NCBI RefSeq assembly: GCF_016654115.1
Contig: NZ_JAEQAZ010000052.1
Location: 1-49,582, forward strand
DNA from: Streptomyces sp. MBT53
GTDB taxonomy: Bacteria > Actinomycetota > Actinomycetes > Streptomycetales > Streptomycetaceae
Length of the DNA: 49,582 nt
Reading direction: 5' to 3'
In this document: in pieces, positions 8,003 through 16,187 of the stretch
Position numbering within the stretch: the stretch's first letter is position 1
Layout: each line of letters begins with the position of its first letter
Made by a program: the position numbers and the translations under genes
The notes under the pieces: generated by a model
Told to the model about the DNA's origin: nothing
What the model saw: only the letters and a program-made list of their open reading frames with translations
Databases searched by the model: none

Positions 8003-9961
8003 TCAGCCGGTGAAACCGGCGACGTTCTCCTGGGTGACCACCTTCACGGGCACCTTCACCGTCGTCTCCACCTTCTTGCCCTGAGCCGCGCGCAGCGCGT
8101 TGTCCACGGCGATTTTGCCCAACTGGCTCGGCTGCTGCGCCACGGACGCGTACAGCGTCCCTTGCTTCACGGCGGTCAGCCCGTCGGGCGTGCCGTCGAA
8201 GCCTACGACCGAGACGGACTTGCCCGCCTTGGAACCGAGCGCCTTGATGGCGCCGAGGGCCATCTCGTCGTTGGCCGCGATGACGCCCTGGACGTCGGGG
8301 TGGGCCTGGAGCAGGTTCGACATCACGTCGAGGCCCTTGGTGCGGTCGAAGTCGGCGGGCTGCTGGGCGAGAACCTGGATGCCGGGGTAGGCCTTCAGCC
8401 CCTTGGCGAAGCCCTCGGCCCGCTCGCGCGCCGCCGAAGTACCCGCCTGGCCCTGGAGGATGACGATCTTGCCGGTGCCGCCCAGCTTTTCGGCGACGGT
8501 CTTGGCGGCGAGTTCACCACCGGCGATGTTGTCGGAGGCGACGAGGGTGTCCACGGCCGCCTTGTTGACGCCCCGGTCGACCGCGATCACCGGGATCTTC
8601 GCCTTGTCGGCGGCCTTCACGGAGTTGCTCGCCGCGTCCGAGTCCACCGGGTTGACGATGATCGCGCCGTAGTTCGAACTGGTGAAGTTCTGCAGCTGGT
8701 TGGCCTGCTGCGAGGCGTCGTTCTGCGCGTCGGTGACGGTCAGGTCCAGGCCCAGCTTCTTCGCCTCGGCCTGCGCACCGGCCCGGATCTGCACGAAGAA
8801 CGGGTTGTTGAGCGTGGAGAGGGAGAGGCCGAGCTTGGGCTTGGACGACGTGGAGGAGTCGTTGTGCAGGAAGGAGGTCGCACCGACGATCGCGACGGTG
8901 ACGACGGCGGCGAGGGCGTAGGTCGTCGCCTGCTTGCCCTTGCCGCCACCAACACCGGCTCCAGTGACGGGAGTTGCGCCCGCCTTGCGGCGCACGGTGT
9001 CGAGGAGGACGGCGAGCGCGATGACGACACCGATGACGACCTGCTGCCAGAAGGCCGATACCGAAAGGAGGTTGAGGCCGTTGCGCAGCACCGCGAGGAT
9101 CAGCGCGCCGATGAGCGTGCCGGACGCCTTGCCGGTGCCGCCCGCGAGGGAGGCGCCGCCGATGACGACAGCGGCGATCGCGTCCAACTCGTAGCCGTCG
9201 GCGGCCTGCGGCTGCGCCGAGGAGAGCCGGGAGGCGAGGACGATGCCCGCGGCGGCGGCGAACACGCCGGACAGGGCGTAGATCGCGAGCTTCTGCTTGG
9301 AGACCCGCAGCCCCGAGAGCCGCGCGGCCTCTTCGTTGCCGCCGATCGCGTACATGGACCGCCCGATGTACGTCCGCCCGAGGATGAACGCGGCGATCAG
9401 CCCCATCACGATCATCACCAGGACCGGCACCGGCAGCCAGCCGCCCAGCGTGTCACCGAGGTGCGAGACCGAGTCGGGGAAGGCGATCGGCGAGCCCTGC
9501 GAGATCACCAGCGAAAGCCCGCGCGCCACCGACAGCATCGCCAACGTCGCGATGAACGGCGGGAGTTTGCCGTAGGCGATGAGGAAGCCGTTGACGAGAC
9601 CGGCCGCGATGCCGGTGGCGATCGCGAGGATCACCGCGAGGAAGACGGGGACACCGTGCTGCGTGGCGCTCCAGGCCAGCACGGTGGCGGAGAGGGCGGC
9701 CACCGAACCGACCGACAGGTCGATACCCGCCGAGACGATCACGAAGGTGACACCGAACGCGAGGATGGCGGTCACGGCCGCCTGGACACCGACGTTGAGG
9801 AGGTTGTCGGTGGTGAGGAAGTCGCCGGAGAGCGCCGACATGGCGATGACGAGGACGATGAGCGCGGTCAACGCGCCGTTGTCGAGCAGGAGTCGGCGGA
9901 TCCCGGAGGCGCCACTCGCGCCCGTCGCGCCCGGCGTGCTCTTGAGCGTGTCAGTGGCCAC
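8003..9961 (-). CDS. Fused ribose ABC permease and substrate-binding protein (RbsC-RbsB)
   Basis: One 652-residue polypeptide joins two usually separate ribose importer subunits. Residues 1 to about 330 form an RbsC-type permease: multiple membrane helices, the GIDLSVGSVAALS motif, and the cytoplasmic motif IGGNEEAARLSGL. After a short basic linker there is one further hydrophobic helix (TYALAAVVTVAIVGATSFL). The rest is an RbsB-type sugar-binding protein: LGLSLSTLNNPFFVQIRAGA, IIVNPVDSDA, GVIAANDEMALGAIKALG and VVGFDGTPDGL. The extra helix should act as an uncleaved anchor keeping the binding protein tethered outside. Start GTG 9961 has GGAGG 7 nt upstream and overlaps the rbsA stop by 11 nt. 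Similar fusions are, to my knowledge, found in other Streptomyces. Confidence 0.9.
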   Translation of the reverse strand: MATDTLKSTPGATGASGASGIRRLLLDNGALTALIVLVIAMSALSGDFLTTDNLLNVGVQAAVTAILAFGVTFVIVSAGIDLSVGSVAALSATVLAWSATQHGVPVFLAVILAIATGIAAGLVNGFLIAYGKLPPFIATLAMLSVARGLSLVISQGSPIAFPDSVSHLGDTLGGWLPVPVLVMIVMGLIAAFILGRTYIGRSMYAIGGNEEAARLSGLRVSKQKLAIYALSGVFAAAAGIVLASRLSSAQPQAADGYELDAIAAVVIGGASLAGGTGKASGTLIGALILAVLRNGLNLLSVSAFWQQVVIGVVIALAVLLDTVRRKAGATPVTGAGVGGGKGKQATTYALAAVVTVAIVGATSFLHNDSSTSSKPKLGLSLSTLNNPFFVQIRAGAQAEAKKLGLDLTVTDAQNDASQQANQLQNFTSSNYGAIIVNPVDSDAASNSVKAADKAKIPVIAVDRGVNKAAVDTLVASDNIAGGELAAKTVAEKLGGTGKIVILQGQAGTSAARERAEGFAKGLKAYPGIQVLAQQPADFDRTKGLDVMSNLLQAHPDVQGVIAANDEMALGAIKALGSKAGKSVSVVGFDGTPDGLTAVKQGTLYASVAQQPSQLGKIAVDNALRAAQGKKVETTVKVPVKVVTQENVAGFTG

Positions 9962-11528
9962 GGTGGTCCTCCACAGCGGTAGGTGCATCAGCGGTGGTCG
10001 CTGGAGCGGTAGTTGCTTGGGTTGATGTGCCGGGTGTGCCGGGTGTGCTGACGGCGAGTGCCATCACGGAGTCCTGCGTGGCCTGTTCGGCGGAGAGTTC
10101 GCCGGCGATGCGCCCCTGGGCCATGACCAGCACCCGGTCGCTCATGCCGAGGACTTCGGGCAGATCGCTGGAGATCATGAGAACGGCGGCGCCGGCGGCC
10201 GTGAGTTCATTGATGAGTTGATAGATCTCGACCTTGGCGCCGACGTCGATCCCGCGCGTCGGCTCGTCGAGGATCAGCACCTTGGTGTCGGCCAGCAGCC
10301 ACTTGCCGATGACGACCTTCTGCTGGTTGCCGCCGGACAACGTCCGCACCTGCTGCCCGAGTCCCGCCATCCGTACGCCCAGTTGCTCGGCGATCCGCGC
10401 GGCCGCGACCCGCTGCCCCTTGAGGTCGACGAGCCCGCCGTGGGTCGCGGCCCGCATGGTGACGAGCCCGAGGTTCTCCTCCACCGACTGGTCGAGAACG
10501 AGCCCCTGCCCCTTGCGGTCCTCGGGCACGAGCCCGATCCCCGCGGTCATGGCCGCGTTGACGTCATGCCCGCGCAACGCGGAGCCGCCGACCTTCACGG
10601 TCCCCTGGTCGTACGGGTCGGCCCCGAAGACAGCCCGTACGACTTCGGTACGACCCGCCCCGACGAGCCCGGCGATCCCGACGACCTCCCCGGCCCGCAC
10701 CTCGAAGCCGATGTCGTGGAAGACACCGTCCCGGGTGAGCCCCTCGACGGAGAGCAACGCACCGCCGGTGTCGGCCCGTTGACGCGGATACTGCTGCTCG
10801 ATGGACCGCCCGACCATGAGCCGTACGAGCTCGTCCTCGGAGGTGGAGGCAGGCACCTGCCCCACACTCTTCCCGTCCCGGATGACGGTGACGCGGTCAC
10901 CAAGGGCGGCGATTTCCTCAAGATGATGGGTGATAAAGACGATCCCGACCCCGTCGGCGCGCAGTTGACGCACGATGGAGAACAGCTTCTCGACCTCTTC
11001 GGAGGTCAGCACGGCGGTGGGCTCATCCATGATCAGCACACGCGCGTGGAGACTCAGCGCCTTGGCGATCTCGACCATCTGGAGCCGGGCGATACCGAGT
11101 TCACGGACGCGAGCACGCGGAGACACGTTCACGCCGACGCGCTCCAGCAGCACGGCGGCGTCGGCCTCCATCCGCTTCCGGTCGATCATCCCGAACCGGC
11201 GCGGCTGCCGCCCGAGAAAGATGTTCTCGGCGACCGTCAGATCGGGAACGAGGTTGAACTCCTGGTAGATGGTGGCGATCCCGAGGTGCGCGGAGTCCTG
11301 CGCGCTGTGGATGCGCACCTCCTCGCCACCGGCCAGGATGCGACCGCCGTCGGGACGGTAGGCACCGGAGAGCATCTTGATGAGGGTGCTCTTGCCGGCG
11401 CCGTTCTCACCGAGCAGCACATGGACCTCGCCCCGGCGCAGATCGAAGTCGACGCCGTCCAGCGCGACGACACCGGGGAAGGTCTTGCGGATGCCCTCGA
11501 TGCGCAGCAACTCGTCGTCGTTGCTCAC
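9951..11528 (-). CDS. rbsA: Ribose ABC transporter ATP-binding protein
   Basis: A 525-residue tandem ABC ATPase of the carbohydrate uptake CUT2 class. Domain 1 has Walker A GENGAGKST, an ABC signature region RELGIARLQMVEIAKAL and Walker B LIMDEPTAVL. Domain 2 has a degenerate Walker A (GLVGAGRTE), signature LSGGNQQKV and Walker B LILDEPTRGIDVG. This asymmetry is normal for RbsA/MglA proteins. The Ala/Thr-rich tail after residue about 495 is a typical Streptomyces extension. GTG 11528 overlaps the rbsR stop by 4 nt with AAGGAG upstream. Confidence 0.93.
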   Translation of the reverse strand: MSNDDELLRIEGIRKTFPGVVALDGVDFDLRRGEVHVLLGENGAGKSTLIKMLSGAYRPDGGRILAGGEEVRIHSAQDSAHLGIATIYQEFNLVPDLTVAENIFLGRQPRRFGMIDRKRMEADAAVLLERVGVNVSPRARVRELGIARLQMVEIAKALSLHARVLIMDEPTAVLTSEEVEKLFSIVRQLRADGVGIVFITHHLEEIAALGDRVTVIRDGKSVGQVPASTSEDELVRLMVGRSIEQQYPRQRADTGGALLSVEGLTRDGVFHDIGFEVRAGEVVGIAGLVGAGRTEVVRAVFGADPYDQGTVKVGGSALRGHDVNAAMTAGIGLVPEDRKGQGLVLDQSVEENLGLVTMRAATHGGLVDLKGQRVAAARIAEQLGVRMAGLGQQVRTLSGGNQQKVVIGKWLLADTKVLILDEPTRGIDVGAKVEIYQLINELTAAGAAVLMISSDLPEVLGMSDRVLVMAQGRIAGELSAEQATQDSVMALAVSTPGTPGTSTQATTAPATTADAPTAVEDHRGH

Positions 11529-12571
11529 GACTTGCTCCTTCGAACGGTTTCAACACTTCCAACAGGGGGTTGCGCGGGGCCCGGTTCACCGCACGAGCGG
11601 CGCACGACCAGCCGGGCGGGAAGGGTGACGGACTCCGGCACCCGCCCCTCGATCCGGTCGACGAGGGCGCGCACGGCGGCCCGCCCCAACTCGGGGGTCG
11701 GCTGGGCGATCGCGGTGATCGGCGGATCGGTGTGCACGAACCACCGGATGTCGTCGAACGCGGCCAGCGCGAGATCCTCGGGAACCCGCAACCCACGCGC
11801 GCGTACGGCGTCCAGGGCGCCGAGCGCCATCAGGTTGTCGGTGGCGAAGACGACCTCGGGCGGCTCGGTCAGATCGAGAAACCCGTCAGTCACCCGCCGC
11901 CCGCTCTCGGCCTGGAAGTCGCCCTGCCCGATGTATTCGTCGGGGAGCGGAATCCCGTACTCGGCGAGCGCGTCCCGGAAGGCGGCGACGCGCTCACTGC
12001 CGGTGGTCGTGGCGGCGGGGCCGGCGATGATGGCGAGCCTGCGATGCCCGAGCCGGTGCAGATGCGCGACGAGATCCCGGATCGCGGCGCGACCGTCGGC
12101 CCGCACGACGGGCACGTCGAGCCCCGGGATCCACCGGTCCACGAACACCATGGGGGTCCCGGCACGGGCGGCGTCCAGCATGCCCGGGGAGCCGCCGTCG
12201 GTCGGGGACACGAGCAGTCCGTCGATACGACGGTCCAGCAGCGTCCGCACGTGGTGGTCCTGGAGCTCCGGCCGCTCGTCGGCGTTGCCGATGATGACGC
12301 TGTACCCGAGGGCGCGGGCCTCCTCCTCGACGGAGCGGGCCAGCTCGGTGAAGTAAGGGTTCAGCACATCGCTGATGACCAGCCCGAGGGTGCGGGTCTG
12401 ATCGGTGCGCAGCGACCGGGCGACGGCGTTCGGACGGTAGTCCAGCGTCTCGACGGCGGCCAGCACGCGGGTACGTGCGTCGTCACTGACCGACGGATGA
12501 TCATTCAGCACCCGCGACACCGTGGCCACGGAGACCCCGGCCTCGGCGGCGACGTCCTTGATGCTCGCCAT
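11525..12571 (-). CDS. rbsR: LacI-family ribose operon repressor
   Basis: A 348-residue LacI-family protein. The N-terminal HTH and hinge read SIKDVAAEAGVSVATVSRVL and RPNAVARSLR. The sensor domain has the family landmarks LGLVISDVLNPYFTELARSV, IDGLLVSPTDG, FVDRWIPGLDVPVV, HRRLAIIAGP and VVFATDNLMALGALDA. It is the first gene of the operon and is preceded by two operator copies, so it most likely represses itself and the rbsA-rbsCB-rbsK-rbsD genes, relieved by ribose. The ATG at 12571 has GGAGGTGG upstream. Confidence 0.9.
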   Translation of the reverse strand: MASIKDVAAEAGVSVATVSRVLNDHPSVSDDARTRVLAAVETLDYRPNAVARSLRTDQTRTLGLVISDVLNPYFTELARSVEEEARALGYSVIIGNADERPELQDHHVRTLLDRRIDGLLVSPTDGGSPGMLDAARAGTPMVFVDRWIPGLDVPVVRADGRAAIRDLVAHLHRLGHRRLAIIAGPAATTTGSERVAAFRDALAEYGIPLPDEYIGQGDFQAESGRRVTDGFLDLTEPPEVVFATDNLMALGALDAVRARGLRVPEDLALAAFDDIRWFVHTDPPITAIAQPTPELGRAAVRALVDRIEGRVPESVTLPARLVVRRSCGEPGPAQPPVGSVETVRRSKS

Positions 12572-12589
12572 CGCCGTTCCACCTCCTCG

Positions 12590-12625
12590 TGGAATCGATT
12601 ACACGGAGGATTGGAATCGATTACA
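12590..12625. promoter_or_regulatory. Twin RbsR operators
   Basis: TGGAATCGATTACA occurs exactly twice, at 12590-12603 and 12612-12625, with a 22-bp centre-to-centre spacing (two helical turns). The core AATCGATT is palindromic with a central CG, as LacI-family repressors prefer. The first copy starts 19 bp upstream of the rbsR start codon. Confidence 0.75.
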
Positions 12626-12729
12626 TGGGAGTTAACAAGGGGGTGTGACCGGATTGTGATGTGGGGGGCGTCCCTGTGCCTTTGGCAGAGGGAAACGGAG
12701 GTGCGTCGGGCCGGCGGCCCCGGCGGCAT

Positions 12730-12845
12730 GGCGGGGTGGCCGACCTGCTGTGGGATGACGTGAAGTGCTTCTTCGACCCGGATCTGATGGGGTCGCTGCC
12801 GGACGTGCGGATGTGGCCGACTGCAACCAGTGTCACGCCGGGTGT
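12730..12845 (+). pseudogene. Short protein-gene remnant
   Basis: Between the rbs operators and the methyltransferase remnant (12626-12938) the only coding-like patch reads DLLWDDVKCFFDPDLMGSLP. It resembles, from memory, the N-terminus of a conserved Streptomyces hypothetical protein. Its continuation (RMWPTATSVTPGVM) is lost from frame and no start or ribosome site is convincing. I treat it as a fragment; the rest of this interval shows nothing else. Confidence 0.35.
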
Positions 12846-12938
12846 CATGACTCGCCCAAGTAGCAGTGAGCAGCGGGCGAGTTGGGGCCTGCCCTCGTAC
12901 GTTGGGGGTGGGCCCCTCTTGTCAGGAAGGATCACCGC

Positions 12939-13569
12939 ATGTCATTGGCTGAGTCCTGGGACAGGTGCGCGGTCGGGAGTGAGCCACGCGGAATTGTGAA
13001 CACCAAGGGCGATACGACCTGGCTGAACTGGACCCAGTACGCCGATCACGGGCCGGACGAGAGCGTTCTGGGTCCCGTGGCCGGACGCCGTGTACTGGAA
13101 CTCGGGTCGGGGAGCGGGAGCAATCTGGCCCATCTGGTGACCCTGGGTGCAAGCGGTCTCGGAGTGGACGTAGCACCCACCCGCGAGGCGGTCGCGCAAG
13201 GAACGCTGGAGTGGTCTGCCGGGCCTTGAGTTCCGTACTGCGGAGGCGACGGCGTTCCTGAACGACACCGACGAGAGGTTCGATGTCGTGCTCTCGATCT
13301 TCGGTGCCGTGTGGTTCGTCGATCCGGACACGCTGCTGCCACTGATCCGGTCCCGCATGACGTCGGGCGGCACCCTGGCGTTCTCACACCTCCCCGCGGA
13401 TGGCCAAGCCCTACGACCAGGCACGGCGGGAATGCGGCACGATCACAGTCCGGGTGCTTGGGAGTGCCTCCTCACCGGCCACGGATTCGCCGACGTGTCG
13501 GTGTCCTTGATCGATCCACCGGAGGGCGCGGCTGAAGGCACGATGCTCGTTCGCGCGGTGGCTGTCTAA
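12939..13569 (+). pseudogene. SAM-dependent methyltransferase, frameshifted
   Basis: From ATG 12939 (AGGAAGGA upstream) the frame gives WLNWTQYADHGPDES and the SAM-binding motif I VLELGSGSGSNLAHL, then runs into a stop at 13229. The rest (FDVVLSIFGAVWFVDPDTLL, LAFSHLPADGQ, LLTGHGFADVSVSL) is in the next frame up to 13569. Removing one G from the GG at 13200-13201 restores AQERWSGLPGLEFRTAEAT across the junction, so a single-nucleotide insertion is the lesion. The segment after LPADGQ looks shorter than in relatives. It is a class I methyltransferase of unknown substrate, next to other decayed genes. Confidence 0.8.
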
Positions 13570-13674
13570 CGCGAACGACACGGCACTTTGACGGATAGGG
13601 GAGTGCCTGTCCAGCCGTGCAGACTCAGATTGAGAGTCGGAGCAGGGCTGTCGTGTGCTGGGGTGTGACTGGTC

Positions 13675-14177
13675 GTGGCCGGTCGCGGGGTCTTCGAAGT
13701 CGGGCAGTGCGCGGGGACCTTCGCCAGCAGGAGTGTGCAGCTCGGAAAGTATGACACTTTGCGCTGCAATGTCACTCTTCGTGCAGGATGGTCCCCTCTG
13801 GGAGGACGCCAGCAGGTCGTCATCCCGCACGAGGTTGTCATTCACGAGGCTGCGCTGCGTTTCAGGGTCAGTGACCGCGCCACCACAAGGGCCCAACTCC
13901 GCCAGCTTCTTGAGCTTTCCGAAGCGGATCACGTCACCCTGCGTGTCGTTCCTTTCGACCTGGACGACTTCGCCAAAGCCTCAAGCACGATGACGTATGT
14001 GGCGGCCCGCTGTCGAAGCTGGACACCGTGGTCCGTGATGCGCCCCATGGCTCGGTCCTCATCGACTCCGAGGCTCAGCTCACTACCTACCGAACAAGCT
14101 TCCGTAGAGTGGAGGCCGCGTCACTCGAACCCGAACGGTCGCGCGGATTCATCCACAAGCTGGAGAAAGAGCTGTGA
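13675..14177 (+). pseudogene. XRE/DUF5753 regulator remnant
   Basis: The DUF5753 C-terminal domain is recognisable as HEVVIHEAALRFRV, QLRQLLELSEADHVTLRVVP and FDLDDFAKASSTMTYV. It then continues in another frame as GPLSKLDTVVRDAPHGSVLI, DSEAQLTTYRTSFRRVEAAS and FIHKLEKEL up to 14177. Adding one G to the GG at 14001-14002 restores TYVGGPLSKLD, so a one-base deletion is the lesion. The N-terminal helix-turn-helix is absent; clear homology begins only near 13800, so the 5' boundary is uncertain. Such regulators typically precede a DUF397 gene, as here. Confidence 0.75.
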
Positions 14178-14371
14178 GGCAACGCATGGACAACTGGCGG
14201 AAGTCGTCCTACTCCGGCGAGGGCGACGGCAACAGTTGCGTGGAGATCGCGAACACCCCGACCCGCATAGCGGTTCGCGACACGAAAACCCCCTTCAGCG
14301 CCACCCTCACCTTCCTGGCCCCCGCCTTCACCGCCTTCGTCGAAGCGCTGAAGCGGCACCCCCACCGCTGA
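14174..14371 (+). CDS. DUF397 domain protein
   Basis: A 65-residue protein with the DUF397 signature WRKSSYSGEGDGNSCVEIA followed by RIAVRDTK and a C-terminal FTAFVEALK. These small proteins occur in actinomycetes beside XRE/DUF5753 regulators, as in WhiJ-type developmental loci, and some act as their partners or antitoxin-like modulators. It starts at GTG 14174, overlapping the decayed regulator's stop by 4 nt; ATG 14186 is an alternative. The gene looks intact although its regulator is broken; the intact XRE gene on the opposite strand may be its current partner. Confidence 0.8.
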   Translation: MRQRMDNWRKSSYSGEGDGNSCVEIANTPTRIAVRDTKTPFSATLTFLAPAFTAFVEALKRHPHR

Positions 14372-14391
14372 CTTCCCGGACCTCGTCCGAT

Positions 14392-15240
14392 TCACTCCAA
14401 GGACGACAACGCACCCGCTATCAGAGAACGCGCCGCCGCACCCCTCGCGGCCCCTTGAGAGAGCCGTTCAAATGCTCGGGTGTACAGCTCGACCTGGCTC
14501 GGCCGGGTGAGAGCGGAAGCGGCATCCAGCGAGTCCGCGTGCACCCTGCTGTCGTCGAAGATCGTGAACGTGGGCATGGGCCACACAGTCCGTTGCGCTG
14601 AGAACGGGACGATGCCCACCGCGACGTTCTGGAGATCCATGACCCCGAGTAGATGGCCGAGCTGCGCCGCCATGGTCTCGGCGCTGCAGAGCCGGTATCG
14701 CAACACCGACTCCTCCAGTACGAACGAGAACCGCCGGGAGCCGTTGCTCAGCACGGCGTTGCGTCTCATGCGGGCCGCCACCGCAGCGCTCACGTCGTCC
14801 GGAGTCCCCCGGAAGTCCGCGATGGAGGACAGGAGTGCGGTGGCGTATCCGGGTGTCTGGAGGAATCCGGGGACGACATCGGACACGTAGACGCGGAACA
14901 TCCTGGTCTGTTGGTAGAGGCCGACCACGGACTCCTGAAGGAGACGGAGACCGCTGCGCTGGAGCCGCCTCCACTCCACATGGGCGTCGGTGGACTGCCT
15001 GTTCGCCGCGATCAGATCAGGGGCCTGAGCCTCAGCGGCGCAGGCCCGGCACCACGCAGAGATGTCCGCGTCGGAGGGAGGAGTCCTGGCGTTCTCGATC
15101 CGGGACGACTTCGACTCCGACCAGCCGCACCTGACAGCCAGTTCCCGGCCGCTGATCCCGGCATCCTTCCGAATATCGCGCAGACGGCCGGCGAGGCCTT
15201 CGCGTGCCTTCTGGACGTTGGAAGAGGGATGCGGGGGCAT
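14392..15240 (-). CDS. XRE-family regulator with DUF5753 domain
   Basis: A 282-residue protein. The N-terminal helix-turn-helix is LRDIRKDAGISGRELAVRCG followed by WSESKSSRIENARTPPSDAD (residues about 20-60). The rest is DUF5753: VVGLYQQTRMFRVYVSDVVP, GFLQTPGYATALL, RFSFVLEESVLRYRL and VAVGIVPFSAQRTVWPMPTF. It probably senses an unknown ligand. It is on the minus strand with the DUF6879 gene (15-nt gap) and a small gene, all divergent from the RiPP cluster, so control of the cluster is a reasonable inference. It converges on the DUF397 gene with a 20-bp gap. Confidence 0.85.
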   Translation of the reverse strand: MPPHPSSNVQKAREGLAGRLRDIRKDAGISGRELAVRCGWSESKSSRIENARTPPSDADISAWCRACAAEAQAPDLIAANRQSTDAHVEWRRLQRSGLRLLQESVVGLYQQTRMFRVYVSDVVPGFLQTPGYATALLSSIADFRGTPDDVSAAVAARMRRNAVLSNGSRRFSFVLEESVLRYRLCSAETMAAQLGHLLGVMDLQNVAVGIVPFSAQRTVWPMPTFTIFDDSRVHADSLDAASALTRPSQVELYTRAFERLSQGAARGAAARSLIAGALSSLE

Positions 15241-15255
15241 GGAACTGGCTTTCCG

Positions 15256-15771
15256 TCAGATCTTGTACAGGTGGTGAGGTATCGCGCGCTCCCAGACCGT
15301 CTCGAAGGCGGTCGAGCACAGTTTCACGGCCTCCGGGTCTGCTGTGAACTCGTCCTCGACCACCACTCCGTCACCAGAGAAGTGGTGCACCCGGAGCAGC
15401 GCGCCATCGAACAGCCAGAAGTCGTTTCCGGGAAGAGGGATGTTCGTGGCCCGCCGTCGTGGCAGCCACCGAACCTCCTCACCTGCCGTGACATTGGCCT
15501 GCGTGACGTAGTGCTCCCAGCGGATGTACTCCGACACGGGTTCGGAGACCACCCGTGCGCGGCGGATCGTAATGCCGCGGGCAGCCGCGTCCGTGATCGA
15601 CTGGTAGAAGGGATGCCACCAGGCTTCGCGGTCCGCCCAGTTGATCCGCTCACCCCGCTTCCACGCCTCGAACCGCTCCGTCGAGGCGTAGGAGTCGCGC
15701 AGCTCCAGATGGAAGGCGGACCGCTCGCACCGGCCAAGCAGCTCAGCGAAGCCGGGCACGCTCGACGGCAT
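15256..15771 (-). CDS. DUF6879 family protein
   Basis: A 171-residue soluble protein with the family features FHLELRDSYA, FEAWKRGE, WWHPFYQSITDAAARGITIR, RARVVSEPVSEYIRWEHY, NDFWLFDGALLRVHHF and a C-terminal ERAIPHHLY. Family function is unknown to me; members often sit beside XRE/DUF5753 regulators in Streptomyces. ATG 15771 has GGAGG 6 nt upstream; the adjacent GTG at 15774 is too close to it. The start lies inside the end of the upstream small gene, so the two are probably co-translated. Confidence 0.8.
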   Translation of the reverse strand: MPSSVPGFAELLGRCERSAFHLELRDSYASTERFEAWKRGERINWADREAWWHPFYQSITDAAARGITIRRARVVSEPVSEYIRWEHYVTQANVTAGEEVRWLPRRRATNIPLPGNDFWLFDGALLRVHHFSGDGVVVEDEFTADPEAVKLCSTAFETVWERAIPHHLYKI

Positions 15772-15997
15772 CACACGCCTCCCTGATCATCGGGATCATC
15801 CGAGCCGGAATCCTGACGATGGCCTCGCTGCCCGGCACCCCGCCGTTCGCGGGGCTGCTCGTCTCGCACTCCGCCTGAGTCTCGCTGCTCGGCTTCCACC
15901 CCTGCAACAAGATCTCCTGCGCTTCCGCGTCCACCCACACCGTGGGGCAGTGGTCCAGGTCGGTGTCGGGGTCGATTCCGACGAACTCTACGGCCAT
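15743..15997 (-). CDS. Small conserved hypothetical protein upstream of DUF6879
   Basis: An 84-residue protein starting MAVEFVGIDPDTDLDHCPTV, with WVDAEAQEILLQGWKP and the C-terminal helix IVRIPARMIPMIREACDAVE. I recall this as a conserved small protein upstream of DUF6879 genes in Streptomyces; no function is established. ATG 15997 has GGGAG 8 nt upstream. It overlaps the DUF6879 start by 29 nt, so the two products may interact. It is the first gene of the minus-strand set facing the RiPP precursor. Confidence 0.7.
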   Translation of the reverse strand: MAVEFVGIDPDTDLDHCPTVWVDAEAQEILLQGWKPSSETQAECETSSPANGGVPGSEAIVRIPARMIPMIREACDAVERARLR

Positions 15998-16028
15998 GCT
16001 CGGCTCCCGGGTTCGAGTGCTTGCTGTG

Positions 16029-16111
16029 ACTTGCACCAGCTTTGCTGAACTGCGGATACAGCGTCAATGGCGCCGTCAGCCATGCCAATTGACGTGCAAG
16101 TCGATGCAAGT
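16029..16111. promoter_or_regulatory. Three TGCAAGT motifs in the divergent promoter region
   Basis: ACTTGCA (the reverse complement) lies at 16029-16035, and TGCAAGT at 16095-16101 and 16105-16111. The last two are direct repeats one helical turn (10 bp) apart. All lie in the 190-bp gap between the small minus-strand gene and the RiPP precursor. The nearby XRE regulator is the obvious candidate binder, but that is inference. Confidence 0.5.
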
Positions 16112-16187
16112 TCGTGGAGTACCGCGCCCACGACTTCGTACGGTCGGCACATCCACATGGAACGGCGTTCGGCACTGGAGGAACACC

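Noticed and set aside
7985..9982. 665-codon plus-strand frame across the rbsCB gene
   Set aside because: It is the antisense of the permease/binding-protein fusion; composition is Asp/Arg/Gly-rich without domains.
12661..12999. 112-codon plus-strand ORF before the methyltransferase
   Set aside because: Only about 20 residues look protein-like and no start is supported; recorded instead as a short remnant.
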